A stretch of 64,000 bases of DNA, from contig CAMPDV010001026.1 of assembly GCA_946699065.1 (NCBI GenBank), forward strand, positions 1 to 64,000. Reading direction: 5' to 3'. Below, piece by piece: positions 23,000 through 36,253 of the stretch. Below the pieces are notes generated by a model. That model saw nothing but the letters and a program-made list of their open reading frames with translations. It searched no databases and was not told the origin of the DNA. Both the position numbers and the translations under genes were made by a program. The stretch is from Loxodes magnus (Eukaryota; Ciliophora; Karyorelictea; Loxodida; Loxodidae). How positions within the stretch are numbered: the stretch's first letter is position 1; every line of letters begins with the position of its first letter.

Positions 23000-24240
23000 T
23001 AAAAAATAACTAATTGCCACTAAAAATTGAAATTGAGAAAATACTCGATATTATATCTTAGAAATTGCTTTTTGATCACTGAGAAGACTGAAAAACCCTT
23101 AAGCTTAATTATTGTTTTAGAATCATTTTATGACATATTGATGCTAAGTTTATTATAGATAGTTGTCTTCCAAGATTATTAAAATTGGTTATGGAGTTTT
23201 ATAAAAATAGTAATGATCATGTACTTGCTGTTTTATATTATGATATAGTTAAAAGAAAAATAAAAGGAATATGGATTTACTATCTGCTCAAAAACTTTTA
23301 AAATGCTTTGATTTGCGGATGACTTAATAGAGCTTTTAAGTTCATTAGTGAATGCTCAAAAATTACTATAAGTCGCTGCTTAATTTTTTTCTTGAAAAAG
23401 CTTAGCATAAACATTTAAAAATGAGAATTAATTAATTTCCTAAAAAAAGAAAAGAAGAAATCAAATAAATTTACATTAATGGATAGCCAAATAAATAAAA
23501 AGAGGCAATTACTTACATAGGGTATTTGTTAGGAGAAAGAAAAAACTATAAATTTCACTTGCAGCAAAAGTTTCTGATTTCAGAATAGCAATCTCTAAAA
23601 CTATTGCTATATTATATATAAAATATTTTAAATAGAGAGGAGCAATCCTCTAACTGAGATTGACTTAATTTTGGTACCAAGAAGTATTATGGGTGAAGAA
23701 CCGAACAAGAATCTTGTTAGAAGCCAAGAGAAGACAAGACTAAAGAGGCAAGTGTCAAATAACGTTAATGATGAAAGATGCCAGATGCTAAGATTTCTTA
23801 GGAAGCATTCTGATAACGGTTCTATTGAAGACAAGACTCACAAAGGAATGCTAGCACTGTGAAAGACTTCAGAAAAAAATGTTAACTTTAGAAATCATAA
23901 TAAAAAGATGCGCGCCAATGAGACACTATGTGTTCTCTAATCTTATTTATTTATCTTAATATTGAGTTATTTCACCATATAATTTTAAAAACACTTCGTA
24001 GAACTTTTATTTTACCTAAAGCAGAGAATGGTAGTGATATTATACCTTGGGCTATTTTATCAAGACTTAAAGGAAATATTAATAAAATAACTAGACTCTA
24101 AAGACTTATATCAAGAATTATCTTTAGATCTTCATTATCTACTATTAATAAGTTTTACTTTATTAGAAATAATGAAGTTCATTCGCTTTTACTTTAAGTT
24201 AAACGAAATCAGTTAAGAGAATCCAGACTCAGATATAGCA
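23000..24240 (+). pseudogene. LINE reverse transcriptase relic interrupted by a family 3 repeat (left)
   Basis: On the plus strand, LLFYIMI, then EYGFTI, then MLWFADDLIELLSS (FADD at 23312-23323), then FFSWKSLAQTFKNENQLIS match LINE RT motifs B to D in order. The RT thumb motif FILPKAENGSDIIPWAIL follows at 24006-24060 with KLQ/RLISRIIF-type helices. The expected gap between FADD and YGSE-like motifs in LINE RTs is roughly 110-130 residues. Removing the inserted repeat (23634-23938) leaves about that distance. The upstream RT motifs are degenerate. The orientation is opposite to the endonuclease that follows, so these are separate element fragments. Confidence 0.72.
23634..23938 (+). repeat. 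Structured repeat family 3, copy A left, inside the RT relic
   Basis: 5' stem AGAGGA-GCAA-TCCTCT at 23636-23651, 3' hairpin at 23906-23938 followed by TAATC. The two 60-odd residue frames on either strand are not conserved in copy B and are not real genes. Confidence 0.82.
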
Positions 24241-24329
24241 TTTTTATCTTAAAGCTCTTAATATAACTTACCATATCAGAAATATTTAAGTAAAAGCATC
24301 TAATTATATCAATTTTATGCTTAAAAAGC

Positions 24330-25110
24330 TCATATTTTCAAGATTTTAATAAATTCTTACTTATAAAATAAAAAAAAGGTGCTTTTAAGAATATTTCCTA
24401 AGTAGCACGTTTATATTGATTCTTTTCAACTCATTTAATTTAGTGAGTGCTCTTAGCATATTTTTAGAATCCTAAATTTTGAAATTTTAAAGAATAAATG
24501 TCATTCTTAATTTTGACTTATTGTAGTTAAATACTATTTAGAGTAATAATTAATGGGAAGTGATCAGAATGCAAATCCGAATTTTTAATAACACTAAAAT
24601 TAGAGAAATCATCAATATTCACATGCTTAGTTGCTAAGAAATAGTCATTGGAGTGATTCTAATTATTTGCTCTATGAGTAAATGTGTTGCATCACTAATC
24701 ATTTAAGACTATTAGATCATTTGCTGTTATGAAATCTAGCAATCTTAAAGTATTATTGCTATTTTGTGATTAATTAATACCGAAAATAGGAAATCAAGTA
24801 TTTAAATTACCACAAAGAATAGAAGGTCTCTGATTGTCATTATTATTTATTATATTAGAGAGATACTAGTAAGCAAGGTTTTTTTAATTTTTGCCTTTTC
24901 ATTTGTAGGTAAATAGCATGATGCAACTGTTAAATACTCGATTCTTATAATAATAAAATATCCAGGAAGATTTGAGAAGTCTAATTCATTTTGATAAGAA
25001 CCAATTTACTTCTTTACTAATAGACATACTCCTCCTGATTAAAGGTAATCATCTAAAATAGAATTTAAATAAAGGAAACTAGTGTAGGATATTAAAGTCG
25101 TTTTATAGTA
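24330..25110 (-). pseudogene. LINE endonuclease (EEP) domain, left copy
   Basis: Mirror of 53890-54670. SGGVCLLVKK lies near 25045, LCGNLNTW near 24810 and SDLHSDHFPL near 24565. The same internal frame change is present in both arms, so it pre-dates the duplication. Confidence 0.75.
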
Positions 25111-25329
25111 AAAAGTTTATAAATTTCTTATTTTGGATCAGAGGTATAAACTTTAGAAGATTGCTATATGAAATAAATTTATTGCTTTATTAAGTTTAGG
25201 TTCAGATAAATATTAAAATTATTGCAAATTTTTCTAAAAAGGTTATTTTTTTGAAATTTATCAAGCAAATTAAATTAAAATTTTCTTGGAAAAGAAGAGA
25301 ATCAATCTTTAAAAAATTCTCTCTTCCAA

Positions 25330-26180
25330 GTAGCGATCGAGATTCGGATTACCTGGTTTAAAACTAGTTCATTTCAAGGTTTGTGCTCTTCCAATGAATT
25401 AGCTTCTACAACTATAATTTTCTTTCGCTTGTTGAGTAAAAAGTAGTAAATTTTTTACAAGTTTTCTGTCGGATCATCTTACTTTATTTACAGTTTCAGC
25501 AGAGACGACGTGTGTTATTACAGATATAGCATTTTTTCTTTAAGTTTTTACTCTTGTTTATATTATTTCTATTTCTATTGGAATTGATTAGTTGATTATT
25601 TAGGGATGTTATTATTCCAATTGATGTAAGATTAATTTTGCTTTTTTACACTTGTTTCTAAGTCTAAGTGTATCTTTTATTACTTTTTAAAAATCTTTTT
25701 TCACTTTTTTTGTATTTCTCATAGATCTTGACCAGGTTCTTCCACTTCGATATATTTTCCTCCTTGAAATTTTTGCAGAGTGTGAGTATGTTTGTGTCCG
25801 TAATATGATTAGTCGATGATATGTTGGAGTTATTTCAACTCTTCTTCCAGTTTAATTACAATTTTAAATAGTCGAAAAATCATTTCTTATGCCTGCTTTT
25901 AGTCCATTCCATCACTTCTTCCTAGACATAGTCCCTCCAGTCCTCACCTTTAGTAAATTTTCTTACATTGGTCTTCTTTCCTTTATTTTTTCTTTTTTCT
26001 GAGGTATTTCAATTTAAGTTTTCGAGAGGTTTTAATATTTTTCCTTCTATTTTGAAGAAGTGGATGGAAGAGTTTCTAAATTAACGTTTTTCAGTTCTCT
26101 TTCTAATCTTTTAGTATTAATAAAGAAGATTTGCCTCGCTAAAGCTAAGATGTAATTTAAATAAGAGATGTATCTGGTTT
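25330..26180 (-). pseudogene. LINE ORF1, left copy (G2)
   Basis: Mirror of 52820-53670. The knuckle has Arg in place of the ligand His. It sits directly upstream of the endonuclease domain on the same strand, as ORF1 does in two-ORF LINEs. Confidence 0.6.
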
Positions 26181-29100
26181 TGTCTCTTACCATTAAGATG
26201 TGGTATAAAACCCTTTTGTTGGCAGATATTTTTAAAATCCTTTTTAATATACTTTTATTAATAATGATTTAACCAATAAGCTACATTAAAGCTAGATTTA
26301 TAGCTTTAAGTTTAAAATTTATTTTATTTTTAATTTGTTTAAATTGTTAAGATATCTTACCCTAACTTACTCGCAACTCTAATAAGGGAAAAACTTTTTT
26401 TAAATATTAATAAATGAAGTTTCTTGGATTGGTTAAAGTCAATTTTGAAAATGAGATTCAGATAGCTAGATGAGATTCTAATATTACTACCATGAAGCAT
26501 CATATTTATGTCATATGTGCATTCGAATAGAATTAAGAAAGCATGGATATGAAATGCTATAGTAGATTGGCTAAAGGCTCTCAAAATTCTTCCATTGAAG
26601 ATATAAAAGAATAGTTACTTATTACAGTGATTAGGGTTAGGTACTATACTAGAAAATTAGCTATATTAACAATTAAAATTTTAGAATAGCTTCAGTTTAG
26701 ATGTAGCAAGCTGGTGTAATCAATTAAGCTATATAGCACCTCAAAAGTTATATATTTAAAGACAATATAGGTTTGTAGCGAGAGTCGAAGTAAGTAGCTA
26801 AAATAATCAAGCAATAGTTAACTATCTTAAAATTTATAAGAATTAGATAAATAAATAAGGAGACTAAAAATATATCTAGTAGCAGGTCTTTGATAATTGT
26901 AATTGAAATAAAGAATCTAAAAATTATTAGTTGATTCATGAAGAGCTTTAAAGTAGAATTCTTAGATAGTTGAAGCAATATAAGAAAACCTTATAGACTA
27001 GGTTATAGAACTAACTAAGCTTTAAAATAGATAGACATACTATATGACAAAAACCTCTTTACTTGCAATAATCTATCATCGGCATATCGATTTGAATATT
27101 ATTGATATTGGAGTACGCTAGAACTCTTTTAACCAAATTGAATATTGAATTGCATAATAATCTTGTAGTTTTTACCTAATTTTATAGCAATAAGTTGCTT
27201 ATTTTGTTTCTAATACTAAGTTCTTTCTCCAGTATTAGTGTAATTTACTAGTAATAAGAAAGAAATTTCCATTCATCATTCAAAAGCATATTACTTTAGG
27301 ATCTGATCATTTATCACTTCTACAATCTCTAAACTCTTACTACTATAAATAAACTTGGATACTCTAAGCTAATTACTTCGTTTTTCTTATAAGAAAGTTC
27401 TACTTTTAGAGCAGTTTATCAGAGAAATATTCTTATTTAGATAGTTAGGCTTAAAGAGTTTATACAGAATAACTAAGAGCCTTTTAAAGATAGTCACTTA
27501 GATATCCTATTAGAGCAGTAAAGCAAAAGTATTATACCTAATCCTCTTTTATTGAAAATAAGAGGAAAATTAATTAAAAGAACTAATTTATTTGGAATGA
27601 ACAATCAAATACTTAAAGCATCCTTAATGCAAAAGTACTAACTATTCTAGGGTCTCTACTAGAATATCTGGGCATTATGATATAATTAGAGATAAAAAGA
27701 ATACCAAGTATTATAGCTAAGACTTTTATCTAATTTATGCAAGATAATCCAATGATGGCCTAATTCTAAATCTAAGAGATATAAGTAAAGAAAAATGCTC
27801 TCTATCTATAGTTGATGACACGCTTCATTATTTAATGGGTATGCCTCCTTTCAATTATAAACATGTAAGGAATTTTACCTAAAAATAAGTTCAGAAGACA
27901 TAATAAGATGATGCTAGATAGAAAAACAGATGGGTTTCTAAAAATTAGCTAAAGTTGTAGAAGGCAATGGTTAGCTTTATTCAAATATAGAAGTTGTAAA
28001 TAGGAGACAACTTTTGAACTTAAGCTCAAGTAAAATTTAAAATTTCCCAGAAGATTCAGCAGACCAAATTCCAGATTAAAGGAAGAAAGTATATCTTAAG
28101 ATATAAAATGAATATCTTCACCTAGAAGCATTATAAGATTAAAGCATAGAAGTGTTTACATTTAGAAGGAGAAAAAAGCAAAGAAATATAATAATTATAG
28201 CTTTATAAACTTTATTGCTGTTGAGAAATTCCAGCTTATCTTCCTTATTAAGAAAACATAACAATGGATATTTTCTGGACCTTTGTTTAATGAGGAATAT
28301 GGCTACTAGAATAGTAAGAACTTGCTTACATTATGCGTTAGAAAGTTACTCATAAAAGGTATCTTTAGCTAATTCCTTGTATTGAAGAACTTATTATGTT
28401 AATTAATGTCTTTTGGTCAAACATTTAAAATAGACTTTTTTAGTTTCTAAGTGAAAATAATAAGATTAAATAGAAGGAGCTATTTGATATAAATAAAGCC
28501 ATTTGATTATAAATACCTTTAAGTTAAACAAATTTAGTCTCAGAGAATAGACATTATAATGAGCTGCAAAATTCATAGATAACTTCAAAAGAAGAAATAG
28601 AATTAATAGCAGCAATAACTTAAACTACCACTAGCATAATACAAAGATTCAGCTTAGACTAAGAAGCTTAAAATTAGCAGATAAGTTATCTTTAACACTT
28701 TTGTCAAGTCTAGTAGAAATTTAAATTCGACAAAATGGTAGAGAAAATAGAGGAAATAGTGATTCTGTAATCTTCAGTGATTTAAGTTTACAGAAGTAGA
28801 AATAGAAATTAGTTGTATAGCAGAACAAAAGGATAGATTTCCATCTAAAGTACTAGATGTAGTTTCAGTAATTGAATTACTAATGTACCAGCATGATACC
28901 CATTAAGTAATATTTTATTAATTATCTGTTAGAGTAAAAAATAACAATTTATTAGATCTTCATATAAGTAGATGAGTCCACTTTATGAATAATGCAAATA
29001 TTTGCAGCTATTTAAATAATGATATCAGAGATAAGTTTTGAAGCGAATTAGTACAAGTGCAAATGAGCATTCATGGATAACAAGATAAATATACTTGGGT

Positions 29101-32100
29101 ATTATTAATATGAAATGAATAAAGCTCTAAGAGTGTATCATAAGTAGCTTTGTTATTATATGCTCTTTCTAAAAATAATGGAATATTAAGATACAGATAA
29201 TAAATAAAGATAGTAATTTAAAGATATATATTCATATTATATGATTCCTAATGACACTATCAAAATAACTGATTGTTACTTTTATAATATCTGCTTTATC
29301 TAAAGCATCAATACTAATCAAAAGTCTATTTATAAGCAACTAAGTTTTAGATAGTTTTTAATGCTTTAAGTTAAGACTAATTAATATATAGAAGCTAAAC
29401 TTTCAAAATAATTCAAAGCATCTTATTATTTACCTGAATGTTGATTTAACATCAAATTTTTAGTTCTTTAGTCTTATATTTACAGAAGCAGATCCTTATT
29501 TGCCTTTATTCACAGACTAACTTAAATAGCTGCCTAAATAAATTACAACTAAAGCTTTTTTTAAATATAGATAATTTAGTCTTGATTGCGATTAATTCAA
29601 ACGTAATATAAGCTAGAATAGAATTATCTACTAGAGCTTTTCTTTATATTTCTTATTTGTGATGACTAAACTATGTTAGCAATATCCTTTTACTTAAATC
29701 TATTTTAGATACTTGTAGATTAAATGTTTAGAGAATAGATTATAAGTAAATGCTAGCTTTAACTTAATCTATCTATGCTTATTCTTATGATTGTTTAAGT
29801 TTATTCAATTCTATGGTCTATATCATTAATAGCATCCTTTAGAAAGAAACCCATAAATCAAAAGCTTCTTTTTTCTCTAGTTTCCTTATCTTTATTAACT
29901 TTGACTATCCTGATTTAATTGTTTAGCTTAATATCCTTAAACTACTACGAGCTATAATGTAGTACAATACGTTTATGATTTATGGTAGTACTTTATAAGT
30001 TCAGATAATTGCATAAGTTATCTCAATATATTTGCAACTAGCATCAGAGATATTTTTATTTAGGGTTTTACTATTAACATTAGCTTAACTTAAAGAATAT
30101 AGCTTAGTCTGCTTTTTTTAACTACCCTTATTACATTTGACAGTTTACTCTTCTTCCTTTATTTTCTGTTGCTTAGTTTACTTTTTGCTTTCTAACCCTA
30201 AGATTTGATAGTTCTTATCTTAATTTGTATAAAATGAGTTACTTAGTAATTAAACTGTTATTTAGCTATAGATGGTAGATATTGACTAGGACTAGTAAGA
30301 ATAGTATCTCTAATGTCTATTTAACTATATAAGCCAAATAATATTGACTGAGTCTTATTGTCTTTTTATAGTTTTGCTTCCTTAAATAGCTTTAACCTAT
30401 TACTATCTTAACTAGCAACTCATTTATTACTATCTACTAATCCATTTTAAGCTTAGATTCACTGTAAGGCTATTTGCTAGGAGTGTAAAAGAAAAGACTG
30501 ATTGAGTACTTTTAATAGTAGCAGTAGAAGTTAAAGTAATAATGCAACTTGCAGTTTCTAACTAAGCATGGACTACTAAAGAGATTTAAAATACCAGCCT
30601 ATAGTTGAGTCGTACTATGCACAAGAATTGGAAAGGAAGACATTCTTAGATAATAGAATCTATTGGATTACTTCTATCTTTAGATACATCAACTGCATAA
30701 AATTAAGTAAAAACTAGCTTAAATTAGTATAAATGATAAGGAAAGCTTCTAGCAAATAATTTGAATAAAGCTCTATCCTATCTAAGAAGTCTATTTTATC
30801 CCTTAATGGATTAATATTGAAAAAAGAATTAATTGGAAATATAAATAGTACTGATGATAGTTGTCATTCTTTATCATGGAAGATTATTAGAGCACAAAAA
30901 TCAGTTCTCATTTACAAATGCAATATATCTAAAATTGATATACATATGGAAGGTCTAATCAAAACAGAAAGATATCAAATTAATAGATGCATGCTATTAT
31001 TGCCTATACCTAGCAAGATGGAACTATGGATTCTTGCTAATGCTTTAAAGAAATAAGCAGTAAAATATTAGACTAAAGCTCTAGTATTATACGAAAGCTT
31101 AAAATACTTAATATGATTCCAATAATTTAGAAAGTATAAATAGAAGCAAGAACCTAGTTTTTAGTACTAATTAGTTAACCTTTCTTAAGCTTTTTAAATT
31201 TAATGAGTTAATTAAAACAAATATATTGATTTTCCTTTATTGCCTCAATCTATTTAAGTAGAGATTAAAACTTATTACTCTTATCTATTCTTATAATTAG
31301 CAGTTAAGCGCTAAATCTAATTTATGACTTTTATTATAATAACTATATAGCTTGTTAACTTAAGCATGCTTAGTATAGTGTAAATAGTTATATTAAATAA
31401 GTATTCTATGTAAATAACTAGCATTTATGTCCTAAGCTATCCATTATTAGCCTTGCTATTATTTAGTATCTAAATATCTTTAAACTAACTACTTTTATTC
31501 TTTTAGATATATAGAGTGCATTAAGATATCTTTCAATTAAGATTAGATCTTATTAACTACCTTAATTTAAAGTATTAAGCTTACTTTATAATTATCATTT
31601 ATATCATTGGAACTAACTCCTTATTATACTCTTAAACTTACTCAATAGAGATAGTTAATCTTATTTACAATTAGCTAGACTTAACTCTCAAATTAATACA
31701 TTAATGATTAAATCCCTATTATACTTAAACTACTTTGGATAAGAGTACTATTACTAACCCTTAATTAAGATAAGAAGATTTCTATTATTTTAGATAGCTT
31801 CTTATAAAACATTAGCATTCGTCAGCTATTCCTATCCTTATCTATTTATAAGCTCTGCTACAGTCATTTTAGTGATTGTATTGCATAGCTAATTACTAAG
31901 TTTAAGTCTTATTAGCATTCAAACTTGAAAGTATAGCATAGGTTGCTAGATTTAGCATAGCTATCTAGTTAATTATTTTTAGTTATTTCTACTTCTAGTC
32001 TACACCATATGCAGCATTATTTAAGCATCCTACTAGTCCAAGCTTAATAGCAAGACTATGTATATAACTACATCTATTCCTTAAGAAGCTAATATTTCTC

Positions 32101-32683
32101 TAGTAAAGCTATAATAGATAAAGTACATATTTAAGAATGCAAGGCTTTTATAATAAGCTTTCTTTATTCTAAGCACATACTATTAGTATAGTTTATAACC
32201 AAGTATTCCCTAAGCAAACTCTAATTGGATTAGTTATAACAATAAGTAAGTACTTAAGAGACTTCAGATTTAGTTTAATTGCTTAAGTAATATCTGAATT
32301 CAAACATACTTAGTGATTATCTCTAAATATAGAACCTTATTTTTACAACTAAATACAATAATAGTTAACCTAACTTAGCTTAAAACCATAGTACATCAGT
32401 TCTATTGTATGACTAAAATTAAAATCATTTATATCAAGACTCTTTTGGCTCATTCATTATAAGTTAACTATACTATCAAATCATTTAATTTTAGTCAATT
32501 ACTTCTATCTAAGAGACGAATAAGCAGCTTTCATAATAAAGTATCAAAACATTAACTAAAACTGATTTTATTATATTTTTTAATTAAGCAAAGTATAAAA
32601 AATAACCTTTCTTAAGTATTTAACTTTATATCTATTTGCATAAGCAAATTCTTAAATTAAAATACTATTTTACTGTTCTTAGT
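26181..32683. other. Inner left arm: gene-like sequence of unknown function
   Basis: Different texture from the outer arm, with no LINE motifs and few homopolymer runs. Many stretches on both strands read as plausible protein under the reassigned code, but I cannot choose frames reliably. An 80-residue frame at 30817-31056 (plus) uses no reassigned codon and is conserved between arms with one Arg/Lys change. One candidate exon pair is listed separately. Confidence 0.3.
28500..29210 (+). CDS. Candidate spliced gene, unknown function
   Basis: Two frames join across a GT...AG stretch of 19 bases (28759-28777). Upstream are helical, charged residues (SKEEIELIAAITQTTTSIIQ, then FDKMVEKIEEI). Downstream come FTEVEIEISCIAEQKDRF, NNNLLDLHISRWVHFMNN and DKYTWVLLIWNEQSSKSV, using TGA as Trp. 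The intron length restores the frame exactly. No family is recognised. A faint resemblance of the last part to retroviral-type integrase cores is too weak to call. Start, end and neighbouring exons are not resolved. Confidence 0.3.
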
Positions 32684-33112
32684 ACTACTTTGCTACTATA
32701 GAATGGTAAGAGGTTGCTTATAATTTCCTTTTATTGCTTTTTATCTTTCTAATTATCTTAAAATTATATAAACTTTGCTGTTTCTTTAGTTATTGTATTC
32801 TAATTATAACATTCAGTACTTTAAATTAATTATTGTAAGGCTTGCTTCTTTATTAAATTAGCTTTGTGAATTTACTTCTGCTTTTAATATGATATCTTGA
32901 GCTTCAAGTTTCCTTAATCTAGCTTTAATTATTCTAGCTTAAGCAGTCTTATTAGTATGCTCAATCAAAAGACTTATTTATATGGATCTAAACATTAAAT
33001 CATATTGTTGCTAATCTATTTTTAGACTGCTTTGCTCAGCAGAAAGATTTATCCGTCTGTAATGAAATAATTAGTCTTTCTTTGTATCCCCTAGTCTATC
33101 TTAGACTTACAT
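32684..33112 (-). CDS. Candidate coiled-coil protein (left copy)
   Basis: Mirror of 45888-46316, described there. Confidence 0.28.
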
Positions 33113-33598
33113 TGTATTGACTAAGCATTTTCTTCTTTAATGAGTATTAGTATCCCAGCACCATTCTAGTAAGCTTCTGCAAGTTGGTAGTTAACTTTAA
33201 AGATAAGTGATGCTATATGCCTTTAACTTACTAAAAATCCAGACTAGACTTGTTTTGAGGCCTTTTAAGTATACAGTCTATTGTGTGAAATTGAAAGCTA
33301 AAGGATTAAAGATTTGGCTCTATTTATTCAGACTACTTATTGCTAGCTTACTGATAGCTGGTTCTTTAGTACTTAGTTTAGCTGCTAATTGTAAGTTTCT
33401 CTTCCTTGCTAATTAGCTTGTTTCTACTTTTAGCTTTATATACGTTTTAGGTATTTTAAACTTAAAATAGCAAACTAAAGCAATAGTAACTATTGAGCTT
33501 AATAAGTCAGGGTGAGAAAGAAGTAAATCTGAGGAAGACTAATAGAGGAGTTAGTATCATTATAGAGAAAATAGCTCAGAAAGTAAGAAACTTACTAA

Positions 33599-35705
33599 AT
33601 GGCTGCTACTAAATCTGCTCACCTTAAAGACTTAAATGCCTAACTAAGATAAAAAGTGTTTACTTAAGATTTAGAAAGGAACTATGTAAGCAAGAACTAA
33701 CTATAAATGAAGGGCTCATTAAGTTAATAAGGAGAGGAGAATAAATAAGTTAGAAGGCATTTAGAAAAAATAAGTTTAAGAGTAAAAAAATAAAAGAAAA
33801 TAAAGAAATAAGAACTACTTACAGTCAGAGCAGCTATCAAGTTTCTACTTAAAGGAATGGTAACATACAAAATAGACTTAGGTTTTAAAATTATTTCAGA
33901 GAACAAAACTAATCTTAAATTAAGATTCTGTCTAGGAAACTTTGCTAAGATCTATAAAATTAAATTACTTAAAAATAAACTTAATTTACTCATAGAACAT
34001 TTTAAAACTACAACAAATAGTTCGAAGAGGAAAGCCTGCAAAATAAGTAATTTCCTATAGACAATTAATAAAGAATCAACTTTTAGTAACTAATAAAGTA
34101 AACTGGGAAAATCAAATTAAGGAAAAACAGTAATATCTAAGCAGATTTCTTTAGATATTAATAAGAGATTAAGTCAAATTAATCAAGTAATTGATAAACA
34201 TATTCTGTAAAGTCATTATAAGAGTTTAAGCTGGCTTCTAGGATAAAAGACTAAACGGAAGCAAATCACAAAAGGTAATAAATTTAAAATATTCCTTATT
34301 AATTTTAGTTTATTGCAGAAAGAAGAAAAAGCGAAGAATTATAAGTTACTTTAAGTAAAGATAAACCAGTTCCTATAAAAGAAAAGGCTTAAACTATTGA
34401 GCACACAATAAAAGTAAAAACTAACTATAACCAATAGAACTACACTACTCTAAAATTACTTTATTCAAAGACCAACTTCTAGAACATTTATATGAGAGTA
34501 AAGATAAGAAAATCATTAAGACAAGTTGATATTTTATTAATAGTGTTCAAGCTTACTTAGGAGTAGCTAAAATATATTATTAAGTTTCACTTGTTGTTTG
34601 AGAAACACGAAGCTTCACAAATATTTATAACAGAAAGGTATAAAAGAGGTATTAAAACTTAATGTAGAAAAGAAAAGGCAAGGAAAGTCTACTAGAATTT
34701 AAAAAGCTAGGAAAGAGATAAAAGTAAGAGAAAAGTAAAATCACAAAGAGTAAAAATCCAAAATTATAAGTAAAAGACTGGAATTTATCCTTTTCTCAGT
34801 TAGAAAAGCGAAAAAATATAAAGCTACTTGGTGGAATTAGAGGCAAGGATTTTCAACAAGTTATAATAAAAAACTGCTTCGTTAAAAAGCCTTTAAAAGT
34901 ATAGTAATTGAAAGAAAACTCAAAGATTATGAGGTGGAGGGGTTGATCGCTGTTTCCTTACACCGAGCATATTTTACAATACTTACTTAAGTTAGCGATA
35001 GGATCGGAGACTTAAAAGAATAGCGAAACGACAATTGGCTTAGAATTGGGAAAAGGTTTATGTAATATAGTTTAATATTTAATGGACTTAATAAAGCGAA
35101 AAGTCCACTCTTTAAGGAGATAGAACTACTAGCTGGGATTTTTAATTTAAATAAATAGAAATAACACAAAGAAAGCTGCTAATAGCCGGATACATTTTTA
35201 ATTAGTTGCTCATTGCCAATATTATTCTTTCTCTTGAGTTAGTTATGGTAGCAAGTCTTTAACTAGACAACTATCCTAAAAATTAAAAAAATATACAAAA
35301 AACGATTCTAGAAATAAACAACTTTAGTCTTAATTTTAAAATTAAGAATTTCTAATAGTCCAAATAACAAAATCCTGCAAATGTTTTAATTATTCTTAAC
35401 AAGAACATATCAGAAAACTAAGAGAGCAATCCTACTTTATTTATCGAGATTCTATTTGAAAACTTATAATATTAAACCATCAAATCATAGATTAAAGCTA
35501 AAAATATCTTCAAAAAAGGTATGAAACGAGAGATAAAATAAGCTAATTATTCTTAGTCAGTTACTAACAAAGATGGAATAAAAAAACGATGATAGAGGAT
35601 GTTGGCATCAATATTGACTTAGTTTCATAAGAAATGAGATGCAGAATATAAAGAGCTATTTGGACAAGTTTTATTATAATTCCAAAATCTAACACAAATA
35701 TATAA
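33599..35705 (+). CDS. Candidate 690-residue protein with one 34-nt intron (left copy)
   Basis: ATG at 33599 opens MAATKSAHLKDLNAQLRQKV. The frame runs through a stretch with no reassigned codons (33857-34060) to KSLSWLLGQKTKRKQITK at 34274. A GT...AG segment of 34 bases (34275-34308) then separates it from a second frame starting VYCRKKKKRR. That frame continues protein-like (SKITLFKDQLLEHLYESKDK, FIYRDSIWKLIILN, TMIEDVGINIDLV) to TAA at 35703-35705. The exons sum to 691 codons including the stop. KKKKRR could be a nuclear signal. No known domain is seen. A 44-base alternative acceptor (34318) also splices in frame for a while. The right copy carries a one-base deletion matching about 35306, so only one arm can encode the full protein. 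Confidence 0.42.
34275..34308 (+). other. Putative 34-nt spliceosomal intron
   Basis: Begins GTAATAAATT and ends TTAATTTTAG, almost pure A/T between two more GC-balanced exons. A second candidate acceptor, TTTATTGCAG, ends at 34318. Confidence 0.45.
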
Positions 35706-35965
35706 AAGCATTAAATATCTTAATAGTTTCTTTATATTTACTAATTAACTTAATAGAGCTAAGCTTCATGTTAAGCTTCTTTTTTAAGTATAAATTTAAA
35801 CTTTTTTAAAATTAAGATTTGGCGCTCTTTTTAAATTAAAATCACTTTGAGTAAAAATCCAAAATGATAAGTAAATCTTAAGTTTAAATTTAAAAACATA
35901 AAGAGAATCTTTTTTAACCGGAATAAATTGCTTGCTATTATTTTAAAATACTAAAATTTAAATAA

Positions 35966-36253
35966 TTAAGATCTATCTTAATAAGGAATTCACATAGAAG
36001 TTTAAGATCAAAAATAAAAATTTTTATTCAACTTTTAACGTAAATAGGATGGATAACTCATAAGCATCTAATTTCAAAGCTTATAGATTAAGAAAGAAGA
36101 AGAGTAGATAGCGAAGTAAGCGAAGCAGTATTAAAATAGTGTAAATTTGTAAAGACTAAATATATGGGAAAAGAAATGATATAAGAAATTCTTTTATGCA
36201 GTAAGAAAGTTCTTGAACTATTAAGCAAGTCAAATTTGAGAATTACTTTGTAG
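35966..36253 (+). CDS. Doubtful small ORF
   Basis: One frame reads as charged, helical protein (WITHKHLISKLIDQERRRVD, then KYMGKEMIQEILL and KKVLELLSKSNLRITL) and runs into a TAG-TAA-TAG cluster at 36251. No start is identified. Two other frames are nearly as plausible, including one opened by an ATG at 36049, so this is only a candidate. Confidence 0.25.

Larger units (their letters stand above)
14913..35832 (+). repeat. Left arm of a giant inverted repeat
   Basis: 14913-35832 matches the reverse complement of 43170-64000 along its whole length. The coordinate sums of matching points drift from 79002 (inner end) through 79000 and 79015 to 78913 (outer end), showing small indels. The inner end is sharp: GATTTGGCGCTCTTTTT, after which the two sides are unrelated. 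The outer end is not reached, because the right arm runs off the window. The arm contains LINE relics and structured repeats outside, and gene-like sequence inside. Confidence 0.97.

Noticed and set aside
23628..23862. Short proteins on both strands (60-68 residues), apparently conserved between arms
   Set aside because: They fall inside a structured repeat. Copy B at 15190 has non-triplet indels and breaks both frames, so conservation between arms only reflects recent duplication.
29040..29260. Retroviral-type integrase core (DKYTW... and DTDN-like motifs)
   Set aside because: The two motifs are in different frames, the first Asp context is wrong and no third acidic residue could be placed. 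Too weak to report as a gene.
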